Shown in pieces: positions 42,801 to 53,935 of a stretch of 64,000 nucleotides of DNA; the first letter of the stretch is position 1; each line of letters starts with the position of its first letter. Source of the stretch: Lolium rigidum (Eukaryota > Streptophyta > Magnoliopsida > Poales > Poaceae); the NCBI RefSeq assembly GCF_022539505.1, contig NC_061512.1, positions 151,635,962-151,699,961 of the forward strand. The letters are read 5' to 3'. Under the pieces are notes generated by a model, which saw only the letters and a list, made by a program, of their open reading frames with translations, searched no databases and was not told the origin of the DNA. The position numbers and the translations under genes were made by a program.

Positions 42801-43073
42801 ATGTCTCCGCCACCTAGTAAGCGAGACCCCATTAAAATGTCGAGGGAAATCAGTGATGATGATCTTAGAGAAGACTTCCATCGCATCCAAGTAAAGCTCT
42901 CGGAAATTATCTTACAAGATGTATCCAACGGATCGGGGCTCTTACACGTAGCCAGAGCGTTGCCTAAGAGGGATATCGAAGAACGCCTACATAAGCAGGG
43001 TGATGGAAGGACGTGGACGACGAAGGACTTGTACAAGCCGTTCCCGGAGCCGCTCAAGAAGACGTCTCGTTAA
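39809..43073 (+). pseudogene. C1 accessory CACTA gene (ORF2-type) with Ulp1-like C-terminal part
   Basis: Pieces in order: 39809-40121 (GKKMRDLNLGTHHCGSGGYR, ARNFVRSRYYLDWKTG), intron to about 40207, 40208-40563 (TKAGPSSRGSTEPWDTPFNE, RVSGFGTSMKLSEYYGSD, then a coiled coil ELKKKVESLEKLVAEKL), a frameshift at 40555-40563, 40560-41141 (Pro/Gln-rich), 41122-41900 (Pro-rich and acidic), 42120-42390 (FNLFHSKRLDYNLVRLYAIN split), a GTAAGT...GAGCAG intron 42391-42495, and 42496-43073 (TLIILDPKWSLARYFDSS, INFPCIKQPVGGIKEAFYVL, ending PEPLKKTSR). The first part is the plant transposase-like domain of grass CACTA ORF2; the last part resembles the Ulp1 cysteine-protease fold used by CACTA proteins but lacks the expected Cys in the QPVG region. 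Multiple frame breaks make it a pseudogene. Confidence 0.75.
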
Positions 43074-43354
43074 CCGAGGCCGGTGTGCCTAGCATTACTT
43101 TGAATCGATAGACAATTTGCACCGTGTTGTAAACTAAACTTGCTTAATTTGCTCGAAACGGTGGTCGTCGTTGTTGGACTTCAATTACTATTGTAGTCGT
43201 TATCGTTGAACCATATTACTTATGTGATACCGATGCTATATTTCTTTTAGGTTTATTATTATTTCCTTGCTTTAATTCTTGTGAATATGTATGCATGTGA
43301 ACCCTCTAACTCTTTCCATTGCGTTATATACTAATATGCCTTGTATCCATAGAG

Positions 43355-43591
43355 ATGACGTACTACGTCGTGTTCGAGGGGCGGGTTCCAGGAGTGTACG
43401 GGGAGTGGGAGGAGTGCAAGAAACAGGTGCACAAGTTCAGCGGCAACTGCTACAAAGGGTACCCGACTAGACACGAGGCGGTTGCCAAGTGGAGGGCGCA
43501 CCAAGCGAACAAGAGCAAGATGAAGACCTTCCTTGTGCTCTCGCTCTTGCTCACCATCGTCGCGGCGGTACTCTATTTCATCCTAGTGTAG
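43355..43591 (+). CDS. C1 microprotein: RNase H1 hybrid-binding (Cauli_VI-type) domain plus C-terminal membrane segment
   Basis: Intact 78-aa frame starting MTYYVVFEGRVPGVYGEW, continuing ECKKQVHKFSGNCYKGYPTR and HEAVAKWRAH: the pattern (aromatic YVVF, G..PGVY..W..C..QV..F.G..YK...T..EA) is the hybrid-binding/viroplasmin N-terminal domain of eukaryotic RNase H1. Instead of an RNase H catalytic domain there is a Lys-rich linker and a single hydrophobic segment (LVLSLLLTIVAAVLYFILV) at the very C-terminus, as in tail-anchored proteins. The sequence CCATAG just upstream of AGATG could be a splice acceptor, so an upstream non-coding exon is possible. It lies between the ORF2 gene and the C1 terminus, same strand, and is undamaged while ORF2 is broken. 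Role is inferred only: RNA-DNA or nucleic-acid binding at a membrane. Confidence 0.7.
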   Translation: MTYYVVFEGRVPGVYGEWEECKKQVHKFSGNCYKGYPTRHEAVAKWRAHQANKSKMKTFLVLSLLLTIVAAVLYFILV

Positions 43592-43853
43592 GCGGCGGCC
43601 GGTGTCACTTCGTTTGTATCTAGAGATGATGAGAACTTTCTTAATTTGCATGGATTATGAGTTGTATGGAGCTATATGTATAACTCGATCGGGCTCTAAG
43701 TAATGTGATGATGATGTGATGATTATATATGTCCATATTATATCTGTCTATATTATATCGAGTATATAACTCTGTATACGGTGTATAAAACCAGTATAAA
43801 ACCTGTATAATACACCGGGGAGCACAAAATCGAGTATACCTGTACATAGTTCC
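43592..43853 (+). other. C1 3' untranslated region
   Basis: No gene. AT-rich with GATGATGATG and TATATTATATC-type repeats (43700-43800) before the subterminal repeats. Confidence 0.5.
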
Positions 43854-44077
43854 GTGGCGCACCAAAAAATAATTCTGTGGCGCACCTGTTTCGTGGCGCA
43901 GCTACATCACATGCGCCACGAGAACTACTTATTTCTGTGGCGCACCTGGCCCGGTGCGCCACGAGAACCTTATTTCTGTGGCGCACGACCAGGTGCGCCA
44001 CAGAAAGCTTATTTTTGTGGCGACGTTTCTGTGGCGCACCACCCGTGCGCCACAGAATCAAATTTTCGTGCGCCACT
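43854..44077. repeat. C1 subterminal repeats (GTGGCGCAC / GTGCGCCAC)
   Basis: At least nine copies of GTGGCGCAC or its complement, in both orientations, often in pairs forming hairpins, within 225 bp of the terminus. In CACTA elements such motifs bind the transposition protein. Confidence 0.85.
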
Positions 44078-44082
44078 GATGA

Positions 44083-44102
44083 GGCTTTTCCTACTAGTGT
44101 CA
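44083..44102. repeat. C1 terminal inverted repeat and target duplication
   Basis: The end CTTTTCCTACTAGTG (44085-44099) is the complement of a CACTA terminus; TCA (44100-44102) is the presumed target triplet. The left terminus is not in the window. Confidence 0.8.
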
Positions 44103-44938
44103 CCTTCGCAGGAACCCTCTTCCTGGGGTTGGACTCGCCCTCAACATCGCCAGGGTCATCTCGCCTGATCTTATACCTCAATGCACTACCTACCGGGCAT
44201 GCATTCAAATTCTCGTACTCCCCGCGGTAGAGGATGCAGTCATTGATGCATGCATGTATCTTCTGCACCTCTAATCCTAGAGGACAGACAACCTTCTTTG
44301 CTTCGTACGTACTAGAGGGAAATACGTTCTCCCCTGGAAGCATCTTCTTTATTATTTTCAGCAACTTTTCAAATCCCTTGTCAGAAGTACCATTCTCTGC
44401 CTTCCATTGCAGCAATTCCAGCGTGGTACCCAGCTTTTTCTGGCCATCTTCGTATTTTGGGTACAACAGTGTCTTGTGAGCCTCTAACATTTTCTCTAAC
44501 TTCAACCTATCCTTTTCACTTCCGCAGCTTATCTTCGCATCAAGAATGGCCCGACCCAAATCGTCATCGGGGTCATCAAAAATCGGCTCATCAAAAATGG
44601 GCTCTTCTTCAGCTTCGTCTTCCCTCATTCTACTATCACCGTCTTCAGTGAACATATGATAGTTGTCACTATCCTCTTCTTCTTCGTTGTCTTCCAATAT
44701 AACCCCTCTTTCTCCGTGCTTGGTCCAACAATTATAACTGGGCATGAAACGTTCTTCAGCAGGTGGACGTGAATGGTCTTTGAGGTAGAGTAATCCATCA
44801 TATTCTTACAGGAACTACATGGACAATAGATGAAACCATTCGACTGCCTGTTTGCATCAGCCACGTTGAGAAAATAATGCATGCCATTAATGAAGTCGCG
44901 GGATGGCACCGGTCACCGTACATCCATTGTCGACTCAT
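44100..44938 (-). pseudogene. C2 TNP2-type transposase, N-terminal half
   Basis: It starts at the ATG 44938-44936, just after a splice-acceptor-like TGCAG: MSRQWMYGDRC, then after a frameshift RDFINGMHYFLNVADANRQS, GFIYCPCSSCKNMMDY, KTIHVHLLK (the transposase-associated domain with its CPC..C cluster). A second frameshift near 44750 leads to PSYNCWTKHGERG, an acidic linker, KLEKMLEAHKTLLYPKYEDG, LLQWKAENGTSDKGFEKLLK, VCPLGLEVQKIHACINDCIL, YRGEYENLNACPVGSALRYK and RRDDPGDVEGE, all characteristic of CACTA TNP2 proteins. It is cut at 44100 by C1, and the frame runs on into C1 sequence to 43753 by chance. Confidence 0.87.
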
Positions 44939-45476
44939 CTGCATTTTATATGTATATCAAAAATCATTAATTACACAACATCGTGGATATATGAGTGAAC
45001 AACTTAATTAATATTCAAGTTCATCACATAAAACTATGTTTTTTTTATAAAAAAGAAGAGGCTCACCGAGGTTGTACGGTGCCGGCTAGGGGACGATGCT
45101 GGCGATCGACGGCGGTGAGGACGGGGATGATACTAATTAAAACCTACAAAATATACCATAATTTCAGCTCAAATTGATTATAAAAAAGTAAAATCCCTAA
45201 CTTAGGCATTTCATCGAACACCTTGCTAGCACTAGAAAAATAGTACGAGTTAAAACTACCAAAGAAATGTGCGAAATTAGGAACTCCGGAAGAAAGGATG
45301 ATATTGCTAACCCTTGGATAGATGTAAGCCCTTAATCTTGTTAAATGGTGGAGAAAAAATAGAGGTTTGTTGGAGTGTGAGAGGTGCAAAGAAATTTTGT
45401 GTGAGAGGAAGAAGAGAAAAATGAGATGAAGCAGCAGCCAGGGACGGGCTGGCGACTGGTGATATAGGGGGCATCC
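44939..45476 (-). other. C2 5' leader and intron region
   Basis: AT-rich non-coding sequence with one GC-rich stretch (45072-45130, GTGCCGGCTAGGGG) that may be a leader exon. No protein similarity recognised. Confidence 0.4.
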
Positions 45477-45724
45477 TTTGGTACCGGTTCGTGTTACGAA
45501 CCAGTACCAAAGGTCCAGCCCGGGCCCCACCACGCGAATGAATTTTGGCCGAAGACCTTTCATACCGGTTTCTAACACGAACCGGTACGAAAGCCCCTCA
45601 CGAACCGGTGCCAGAGCTCCTCGCCCGCTTGAGCCCCCAAACCGGTGCAGATGACCCCATTGGTACCGGTTCGTAAGGGAACCGGTACGAATGGCTTAGA
45701 TGGATGTCCCATTTTCCACTAGTG
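45477..45724. repeat. C2 subterminal repeats and terminal inverted repeat
   Basis: Six to eight copies of GGTACCGGTTCGT / ACGAACCGGTAC in both orientations (45479-45692), then CCATTTTCCACTAGTG as the terminus. Confidence 0.85.
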
Positions 45725-46693
45725 CACTGTGTGCATGATCGAAAGTGCAATCTCGAAAGGATAAGTAAGCTAGTAGAATTATAAAACTATCATGCATGAT
45801 CGTGCATAACGCCCAGAAGTTGCATCCGTATAAAATATGCACATGGAGTGGAGCAGCTGCAACAGGAATCCAGGGGATTAATGTAGTTAAACACAGAGCA
45901 TCGAACCTGAATGTTTGAGGGGCCAGAATTGTTCCTATAATGGACCACCACAGCCATCCCAGATCGCATGCGTTGGTTACAGGTGGAGAGGAGATGGATC
46001 AAAAACATTCGGATATAGTCACCGTAGCAGATCCTTCCTGCCTAGATCCGGTGAAGAGATGCTTCGGCGTGGGTGGCGGATCCCATACCGGCTTGAAGGA
46101 GGACGGCGGAGTCGTGCTTGGGGCATCACCCTTGGAAATGTCGGAGGCTCTGTCCTCAGGCACGGTTTCAAGGCCTGTTTCAGCTGTTCCTTCAGGTGGC
46201 ATGCCTAAGTGCCTAACACGGCCAAGGACAACTACGGTAGCGAAAGGTCCGCCAGGCACTCAGGCGGCGTCTCAAAATACATTGTGAATGACCGCGCTGG
46301 TTGCAGTGCGGCTAGAACCTCAATGCGGTGGCGGCGGCTATAGGCATAACGGTGGTCTGCGGGTGGCGGCGGCGCGCTGAGCTGCGGGGTGTGTTGCAAG
46401 CGGAAGGCAAGGCATGAGGACAAGCTGGGCAACAAATCACAGGAGCGCATTTAGCGCTACGACCGCTATTTAGGTGATAGTAAAGATTTTACAGCTATCG
46501 ATGTGATAATTGTGTTACCCAAAAAGATAATATAGCTTTCCAAATTGATAAATTTATTTTACTTGGTGGACCGTTGTGAGGGATGATCGAACGATGCAGA
46601 TGAATCAGATACAATTAAACGGTCTAGATGTGTTGAATGACGACCACCAAAATGCGTTGAGTGTTAAACGACCAACTCCCATTTAATAGTAAA
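45725..46693. other. Unassigned region left of the tandem retroelement
   Basis: No gene recognised. 45910-46290 is GC-rich with open frames on both strands but no known motif. The phrase ATAGTAAAGATTTT occurs at about 46480 and again at 46687. Sequence similarity to the D LTR begins abruptly near 46694. Confidence 0.35.
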
Positions 46694-49600
46694 GATTTTC
46701 TGAGTATGCTTTATTACAATTTAAATCAGGTTTCTGTTTTGAAAAAAAAACAAATGAACAGGACCAACCTGAACAGACTAAGCCACTTAAGCCCATCTAG
46801 GCCAAATGATCCAACTTAGGCCAACTAGACTAAATCGAGCCCTGTCATCATCCTCTTCCTCGTGCTTGTTCACGTAACAGAGAACCGAGACTTTAACGTC
46901 TATGGCACAGGTTACTCATCCTCTTCTCTCCCATCAATTTCGTCGACCGTTTCTTGTCGAGTTTAACACGAAAATTATTGAAAATCTAATGTAGAATTCG
47001 TTCAGACAATTTATGTCGAATTTTATTGCCTTAATCTCTCAGACCGACACGGTGCACCGAATGCCAACCTCCGCATACACCTCCCGATCTCTCTCCTCAG
47101 CCCATCTCAATACGAACCGAGGAGAGCACCGTGTGTCCCTTGTTCTTCTCCACCACTTTCTTTCACAAAGTTTCTTCAGATAATTAAGCTCTGTACAGCT
47201 CGTACCGACCATGCCAACACCAACCACAAAATTAAGTTCATCGCTGGTTTTCGACGTCCTCCGTGATTATCTCGCCGATTCCCTGTACCAGAAGACTCTC
47301 CTTGTCAAAGCCTACCTCCAAGACATGGCGGTGCATCAAGTTGTCGTTGTTGGCCGCGACGCCTTCGGAGTTCATCTCGATTTTACGTCATATGCGGTAG
47401 TCCATACCTCGATTCCCTTTTACAGTTGTGCTATTCTAATCAAAGCCTACCTCCAGGACAGGTTTTTACTCCATTTTGGTTCTGTTATTCCGTCGCCGTC
47501 CGACGCCACTGCCGCACAATCCACTCGCCATCATCGCTAAGCCACGCCAAGGATACCCGAGACTGCCGTCTGGTGCCGCACATAGTCCTCCATTTCTCTG
47601 TCGCCAAGGACCGCCGTAGCGTCACCCAAGTCCACGGCCGTTCCGCCATCGTCGTCCTCTTCCTAGTCATCATCGACTCGCTGTACGATCGGTAAGGACG
47701 TCTTCATCCCGTTCTTTTGATCTTTAGTATAAGTTACGGATCATTTACCATACTGATACCAACAGCCTATCGTGTCTAGACATGTGTCTTTCTTTTCCGT
47801 TTCTAATTTTCTTTCACGCGTACGTGCAGACCAAACCCATAGATCGGTGCATTGAGTTTGTAACTAAATTATCTACAACTTTTATGTAGAAACTTTTCTC
47901 ATCCGAAGAACTTTTCAGATATCATTATCACCATCCTGGAAAATATTTAATCTTGTAAAAATCATGTAAAAATAAATACACATTCAAAAAAACTAACCTG
48001 AACTCAAAAAAAAGATGTGTAGAACACAAATATAAAACAGAACTTGACTTTTGGAGAAGTTTCTAAATAAGTGAATTTGGATATATTTGATCTAATACAA
48101 ATTCTAGAAATGCAAGTCAAGTTATTCTTTTTTTTATAATGGATCCCTTGAGGGTAATAAGTCCAGTAGCACACCTCGCGAAATTATTTGAACAAGATGA
48201 AAATATAAAATTTCAATTATGAGGATTTGAGTATTTTCACATAGAATTAATTTTATAATTATGTTGCACATAATTCCTTTTGCAAAAATGATCCTTATAA
48301 ATCATACCTATCAACCAGAAAAAAATCGCGTACTTCATCTTGATCCATTCTCTGCCTAGCCATCTGAATGTCCTATTCTCATTTTCACATTGAGCCATAA
48401 AAATATAAAGGCTAAAACCAAATGCATAACAAATCTTACAAAATAGTTTGTTTGTCCTACTTGATTTTGTTTCTGTTGGGATGTGTGTTTATGTTGTGTT
48501 ATTTTATCTTATAGATAGTACAGAGAGTTACGTGTATTGCTGAGACAAAGAGAATGCTCTACAATTTACCAAAAAGGCAAGTGTCACTTATGTCCTAATG
48601 TTTTCTATGCATATAGTTTTTACTTAGTAGATATTGCATGTGTAGGATATTTTCAAAGTATATGCTATGCTATGCTAATCCTATAGTCTTAGGATTTCCT
48701 CTAGTTTTCCTTAAGTTGCCATCGTAGGTCGTTTTGCTTAGCCATGCTATTAGATACGTGGTTGGGATATCATGATGAGATGAGATGAAGAAATATGTTT
48801 TCGTTATAAATGAAAATAACTTGATAAATGAAACACCTGGGAGGATTGCTATGAGTGGAGCGTCTGCATGGTGAAAATTGGTGGGGTCCGCCGCCCAGGA
48901 ACAAAAGAGATTGGACAGGTTTCATGTTTAGTAGCTTCTTGTACAGTCGCATGTCATATGGGCTCTGTCTTGACTAAGTAGGTTGTAGGGTCCTGTCCCG
49001 ACGTGACAATCAGATGTAGATGCGTAGGTTGGTACGGGTCCGTCCAGAGGGCTCAGGGCCTTACTTCCGAAAACAGTCTCGTCTTAGTCTTCTCCCAACC
49101 ATTTGAGCAAAATGAGCATCATGGTGGAAAAAGGGCTGACTAAGTCGTGCGGGTAAAGTGTACAAACCTCTGCAGAATGTTAAAAACTAAGTACTTAGCC
49201 GTGTCCCCGGTTACGGACAACTTTGAGCAATTGGACCTGAAGCTGCTGGAAGATCTCTCTCATCCCAATTTCATAATAAAACTTGATGGATAAACTTGGG
49301 TAGGATTAAGCTGGACTCTAGTGTCTATCCCTGGTGAGCCAGCGTGATGAGAACTTGGGTTCATGCTTTTAGGGTTATATTTTCAAAGACAAATGATGTT
49401 TACAAAAGATAGGGAAAATGCCCGCTTTTCTGCGAAGAGCCTAAACTCCACCAGCCAAATATACATGTAGGTATTAGGCGCCATTTGAGTCCACTAAATA
49501 GTGATATCTTGATCTTGCCAATACATTCAAAGTATTGATCAAATGTTTTTGGCTGTAACTTTACCTGTTGCAGATATTTTGAAAGACGAGTGAGTTACGT

Positions 49601-49873
49601 TGATTAGGGTTACGGGTCTATCCTCAACATGCTCACCTGTGGCACATGAACATGAAGGACTCCATGATATATGTTTGTTCGTTGTAAAACTCTGATATAA
49701 TGCTAGCCTTGTGCTATGCAATTTGTAAGTCATTATGTATATATGGATCATGTGATGTAATAAAGACCTTTGTTTCTTAGTATTACATCTTAAACTGTGT
49801 GTGCTAGCGATTGATCCAGGGACTAGCACAATAAAGCACAGGGATCGGCACCCTACCGGGTGAGGTCACTACA
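46694..49873 (+). repeat. D LTR1, 5' truncated
   Basis: It aligns with LTR2 from about 51676 on, so roughly 310 bp of its start are missing. It has a deletion of about 90 bp near 47836 relative to LTR2 (55485-55590). It contains an uninterrupted T target site TTTAA at 46962-46966. Confidence 0.82.
47211..47540 (+). other. D LTR1 open frame (109 aa), counterpart in LTR2 at 54853-55185
   Basis: MPTPTTKLSSSLVFDV, ADSLYQKTLLVKAYLQDM and a second LIKAYLQDRFLLHF motif. The LTR2 copy is also open (to 55185); the LTR3 copy is cut by R7. The repeated KAYLQD motif reflects a small internal duplication. No family recognised; it may be a captured gene fragment or chance. Confidence 0.3.
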
Positions 49874-51366
49874 GATGGTGTCAGAGCATTGTGTTGACCG
49901 TAGGTTCGTGACCCTAGGATTGGATTATAATAGGAAGACCCTAGGATGAAAAATCTATCTAATCATGTTCCAAAAAAAAAGTGCTATGTGAACTTCTAGT
50001 ACATCTCATCTATTCCATCTTCAAAAATGTTTTCCTCTCGCCTTAGATGACCTACCTCTTGGAAACCATCAAGAAAGTAGAGATTTTGACCTTGTTCCTG
50101 AAGTGAGGGACTGATGCTTCATGTGATATTCTTCAATTCCGCGGGAAGACCAATGAAGAACTTGAAGAACGACTTCGATGCAGACGGCACAACACACGAA
50201 GATACAACGAAGGAGTAGAATAGAAACTTGATGCATCCAATATAGAAATAGATGAGACCACCATTAGTTCTCTTTTTTATTGAACCAACGATATCGTAAC
50301 AAAGTATTGATCTTACCAAATTGTGGTATGACCATGCTTGCTTGTTGTGTTTGAACCATGTGCTTGATGTGATGAATGCTTGTTTGATGTTTGTCGTTTG
50401 ATGAGTTGCCTTGATCTGATGTGTTTAGGTAGAAACCTTCTTTAGAATTTTCTATCTATTCTCATCTACACCTCAAACGAAGAAAGTCTTTTATTGACGA
50501 GTTGCCATGAAGACAACATTACCAACTCCAACCATGGTGTTCCCAATCAAGATGAAGAAGCGTAGATGCGAGAGACGCAAACCAATAGCTAAGGATCAAT
50601 AGAAGTTTTCTTTAAAAAATTGAACAATGGGAATGAACAATAGTTCAATCTCCATGAAAGATTTTTGTCAAACAGTGAGGTTGACTAAGAGTTAGAATGC
50701 GAGATTCAACAAACCATGTGTAGAGTAATGATCTGGGTGCAGGATGGATTGATCACCATTCCTACTACTCTTATTATTTGCTCTTGTATTGTTGGCTTTG
50801 CGAATCTAGAGAGACATACCTATAAGAGAGACGATGTTAATAAGCTTAAAGCTTAGGGAGATAGTTTTGTATCCTCCATATTATTGGGCAAGTATTGCCA
50901 AACGTAGGATTACATTGAGATCAAATACCAGCCACATTTTGAAGTGAAATGGAAGACTGTCAAATACGCCAACTACAAGTATGAAGGATATCGTGAAGTA
51001 CGTCTACTCAACTTAGTCTTCCGTTTGACCTAAAGAGTGACCGTTCAATGTCAAACATAGATCGAAAGCCATCCTATCTAAACCATAACCCTACCGAGAG
51101 GAAGCCCTATACAAGCCATCTTGAGAATTGTTGAAGATTGAGCTATGTGAATAGACAACCACCTATATATTGGTAAAGAAGTACAAAAGATGACCCAGCG
51201 CATACTAAGTCATACCCAAGACGAGTTTAATCTCAACCCAAGACCTAAGACTTCCTACAAAAGTTGCTTTCAAGGGTGGTAGCCCACCCAGACATATGCC
51301 TAACCCATATTTCTTTCTAGCCTTCTCCGAATCTCGGGGACGAGATTCCTTTCAAGGGTGGTAGTC
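49874..51366 (+). other. D internal region 1, non-coding
   Basis: PBS-like TGGTGTCAGAGC at 49876, then 1.49 kb without a significant ORF, ending in GACGAGATTCC...GGTGGTAG before LTR2. Confidence 0.75.
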
Positions 51367-52323
51367 TGTAACATCCCAAAATTTTGTAAATTTTGAAATG
51401 TTAAAATAAATAAATTTGAATGTTTAAATTGTTTGTCTTGATTGAAATTCCGGAGGGAATTAAAACTTTTGAGAAGTATTTTAAAGTATTTTGCCGGAAT
51501 ATAGATTTCATACACCTTTGCTTTTCAAATTATTTTAAAACAAAACCCTATCCTGCATAGAATGACCATATATGCCTACACGTAATATTTTGTGCTTTGA
51601 AATTTATGTTAAAATATAAAAATAATCCCAAATAGATTTTTTTAATTATCTTTGTACTGGTATTTTATTTAAATTTCCTGAGTATGCTTCATTACAATTT
51701 AAATCAGGTTTCGGTTTTGAAAAAAAAAACAAATGAACAGGAACAACCTGAACAGACTAAGCCACTTAAGCCCATCTCGGCCAAACGATCCAACTTAGGC
51801 CAACTAGACTTAATCGAGCCCTGTCATCATCCTCTTCCTCGTGCTTGTTCACGTAACAGAGAACCGAGACTTTAACGTCTATGGCACAGGTTACTCATCC
51901 TCTTCTCTCCCATCAATTCCGTGTCGACCGTTTCTTGCCGAGTTTAATGTAGAAGGATAGAGGGATATGCGGAATATGTTGGATGTATTATTGAGCCTCA
52001 TGAGCGAGTATATATAGGAGTACAAAGGACCGACTTGGAGTAGAAGACAAGAAACAAATCTATCCCTACCTAATCTATCCCTAACCGACATATACTCTAA
52101 CATCCCCCCGCAGTCGTAGCGGTAGCGTCGTGAATAACTGGAACGTCGCGGACGGTCAGACTGGAGAGAAACCGAAGTAGAACCAGTGGGATGACATCCC
52201 CCCGCTGTTGCAGCGGGAGCGTCGGGGACGGTGTCGCGGCGCACTAGCTTGGACTGTAGAGGAAGCTGGTGAGTCTCAGGCGAGGTGGTAGCCCTTTGTG
52301 ACGATGTCGAGGTAGCCGTGAGC

Positions 52324-52569
52324 GTGGGTGCTGCAACCTTTGGTCGAAGGAGCCGCGCGAGGGATTGCCGTGGTCGATGTCGTGGGCGGGTGCCGGTGTC
52401 GATGTAGCCGCAAGCGCGTAGTGCGCGAGGAGAGTGACAGAGACACGTGGGTGCTGCAACCTTTGGTCGAAGGAGCCGCGCGAGGGATTGCCGTGGTCGA
52501 TGTCGTGGGCGGGTGCCGGTGTCGATGTAGCCGCAAGCGCGTAGTGCGCGAGGAGAGTGACAGAGACAC
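52324..52569. repeat. Perfect 123-bp tandem duplication in T
   Basis: Units 52324-52446 and 52447-52569 are identical by eye over all 123 bp. Confidence 0.93.
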
Positions 52570-52922
52570 GTCGAGGCAGTCGTGGAGGTTGTCGATGCCG
52601 AAATCGATGCAGTCCGAGCCGTCGAGGACGAGGTGCGGCCCTAGTTTTGCCAGAACCAGGCGCACGTCGGGGACGAAGGCATACTTCGGTTTTGCCAGAA
52701 CCGAGTACACATAGAAGAAGTCGGTGATGCGGTCGAGGCAGTCGTAGAGGCGATGCCGAAGAAGACGTTGTCGAAGCCGATGAAGACGAGATGTCCGGCG
52801 CGAGTTTGCCAGACTCGGGAACGTGTCGGGGACGGGCACTTCCGGTGTTGCCAGCACCGGGCGTGCGGGGGTAGGGAACATTACAAAGTGCGCGCCATGT
52901 CGGAGTAGACTAGTAGAGAAGG

Positions 52923-53036
52923 TCTCGACGACGGGTGTCGGAGTAGAGGAGCAGGTGGTGTAGGCGGGGAAGAGGCGAGTCTCGACGACTGGTGTCGGAG
53001 TAGAGAAGCAGGTGACATAGTCGGGGAAGAGGTGAG
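52923..53036. repeat. 57-bp tandem duplication in T
   Basis: Two units (52923-52979, 52980-53036) share TCTCGACGAC, GGTGTCGGAGTAGAG and GGGGAAGAGG; a few substitutions separate them. Confidence 0.8.
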
Positions 53037-53634
53037 GACGATGGCGGCGAAGCTGTAGTGTACGAAGACGTAGAAGGCGGCTAACGCAGCAGTGACCAGG
53101 GGTGGTCATGCTGGAAGCCTAGACGGGCGTTGCGGTGATCGGCGAGCCCAGCGCGACCTGAAGTGGTTGGCGAGCCCAGCGGCGACCTGAGGTGGAGGCG
53201 CGGCGGCGGTACACGAAGTAGGCGAGGAAGACCCAGCGGCGTGACGAAGACCATGCGTGGACGGAGGCGACCCGCGCCGAAGGGACGGCGCTGTGGTGGC
53301 CTCGGACATCGACGCGCGGGGGACGGCGAAGGTGACCGCGTGCGGCGACGCCACGGCCTGAGGGGCCGGCATAGCTACAGGGCGCGAGTCGGTGCAGCGG
53401 CGGGACGCCACCAGCGACGTACGCGCCTCAGAAGGCGCGTCGTTGGCTAGCAGCGTGGACCAAAGGCGGCAGCGCTGCGACCCGAAGGGGCGATGCAGCG
53501 GCAACCCGATGCTCAATCGGTGGTATGCGCGTGCTCGGGGACGTGCTTGGCAGAGACGTGTGCGGGGTCGGTTGATCAGACCGACGGCGACACGATACGC
53601 GCCATAGCGTGGACGACGCGCAGATCGGAGCCGA

Positions 53635-53935
53635 TGAAACGGTCGGCCTGGGGACCGGTACGACCGGCCTAGGCGCCGGTACAACCGGCCTGGGGCCCGG
53701 TCTGACCAGCCGGGGCGCCGGTCCAACCGGCCTGGAGCCCGGTCTGCCAGCCTGGGCGCCGAGTGACTGGGCGGAAGCCCCTAGATAGCGGCCCGGTAGG
53801 CACCGGTCCGACCCGGTCTGGAAGCCGGTCCGGCCGGTAGTAGCGCCGGGTAATCCGGTCAGGTGGCCGGTCAGTCGGCCGTGGCACCAGCCCGCCCGGT
53901 GCTGAGGCCGGTCGGCCGGGTCGTGGCGCCGGCCG
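53635..53935. repeat. CCGGT-rich degenerate microrepeat in T
   Basis: A run of about 20-30-bp units of the form GGGGCCCGGTCTGACC / GGCGCCGGTCCAACCGG. It resembles the array in S1 (12107-12480). Confidence 0.8.

Larger units (their letters stand above)
39809..44099 (+). mobile_element. C1: CACTA (En/Spm) transposon, 3' part
   Basis: Starts inside a CACTA accessory gene at the gap and ends at a terminal inverted repeat, CTTTTCCTACTAGTG at 44085-44099 (CACTAGTAGG in reverse). TCA at 44100-44102 fits the 3-bp target duplication. Subterminal GTGGCGCAC repeats precede the terminus. It is inserted in the transposase of C2. Its own transposase gene and left end are not in the window. Confidence 0.85.
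44100..45724 (-). mobile_element. C2: CACTA transposon, 5' part, split by C1
   Basis: Minus-strand element. Terminus CCATTTTCCACTAGTG at 45709-45724 (CACTAGTGG in reverse), subterminal ACCGGTTCGT repeats, a spacer and the N-terminal half of a TNP2-type transposase. The remainder lies beyond C1 and is not seen. Confidence 0.82.

Noticed and set aside
45940..46287. 115-codon plus frame in the unassigned region
   Set aside because: No domain, no splice or promoter context, overlapping frames on both strands; left as unassigned.
52276..53109. 277-codon minus frame in T
   Set aside because: High GC, internal perfect duplication and no recognisable domain; start is not supported. Kept as repeat sequence only.
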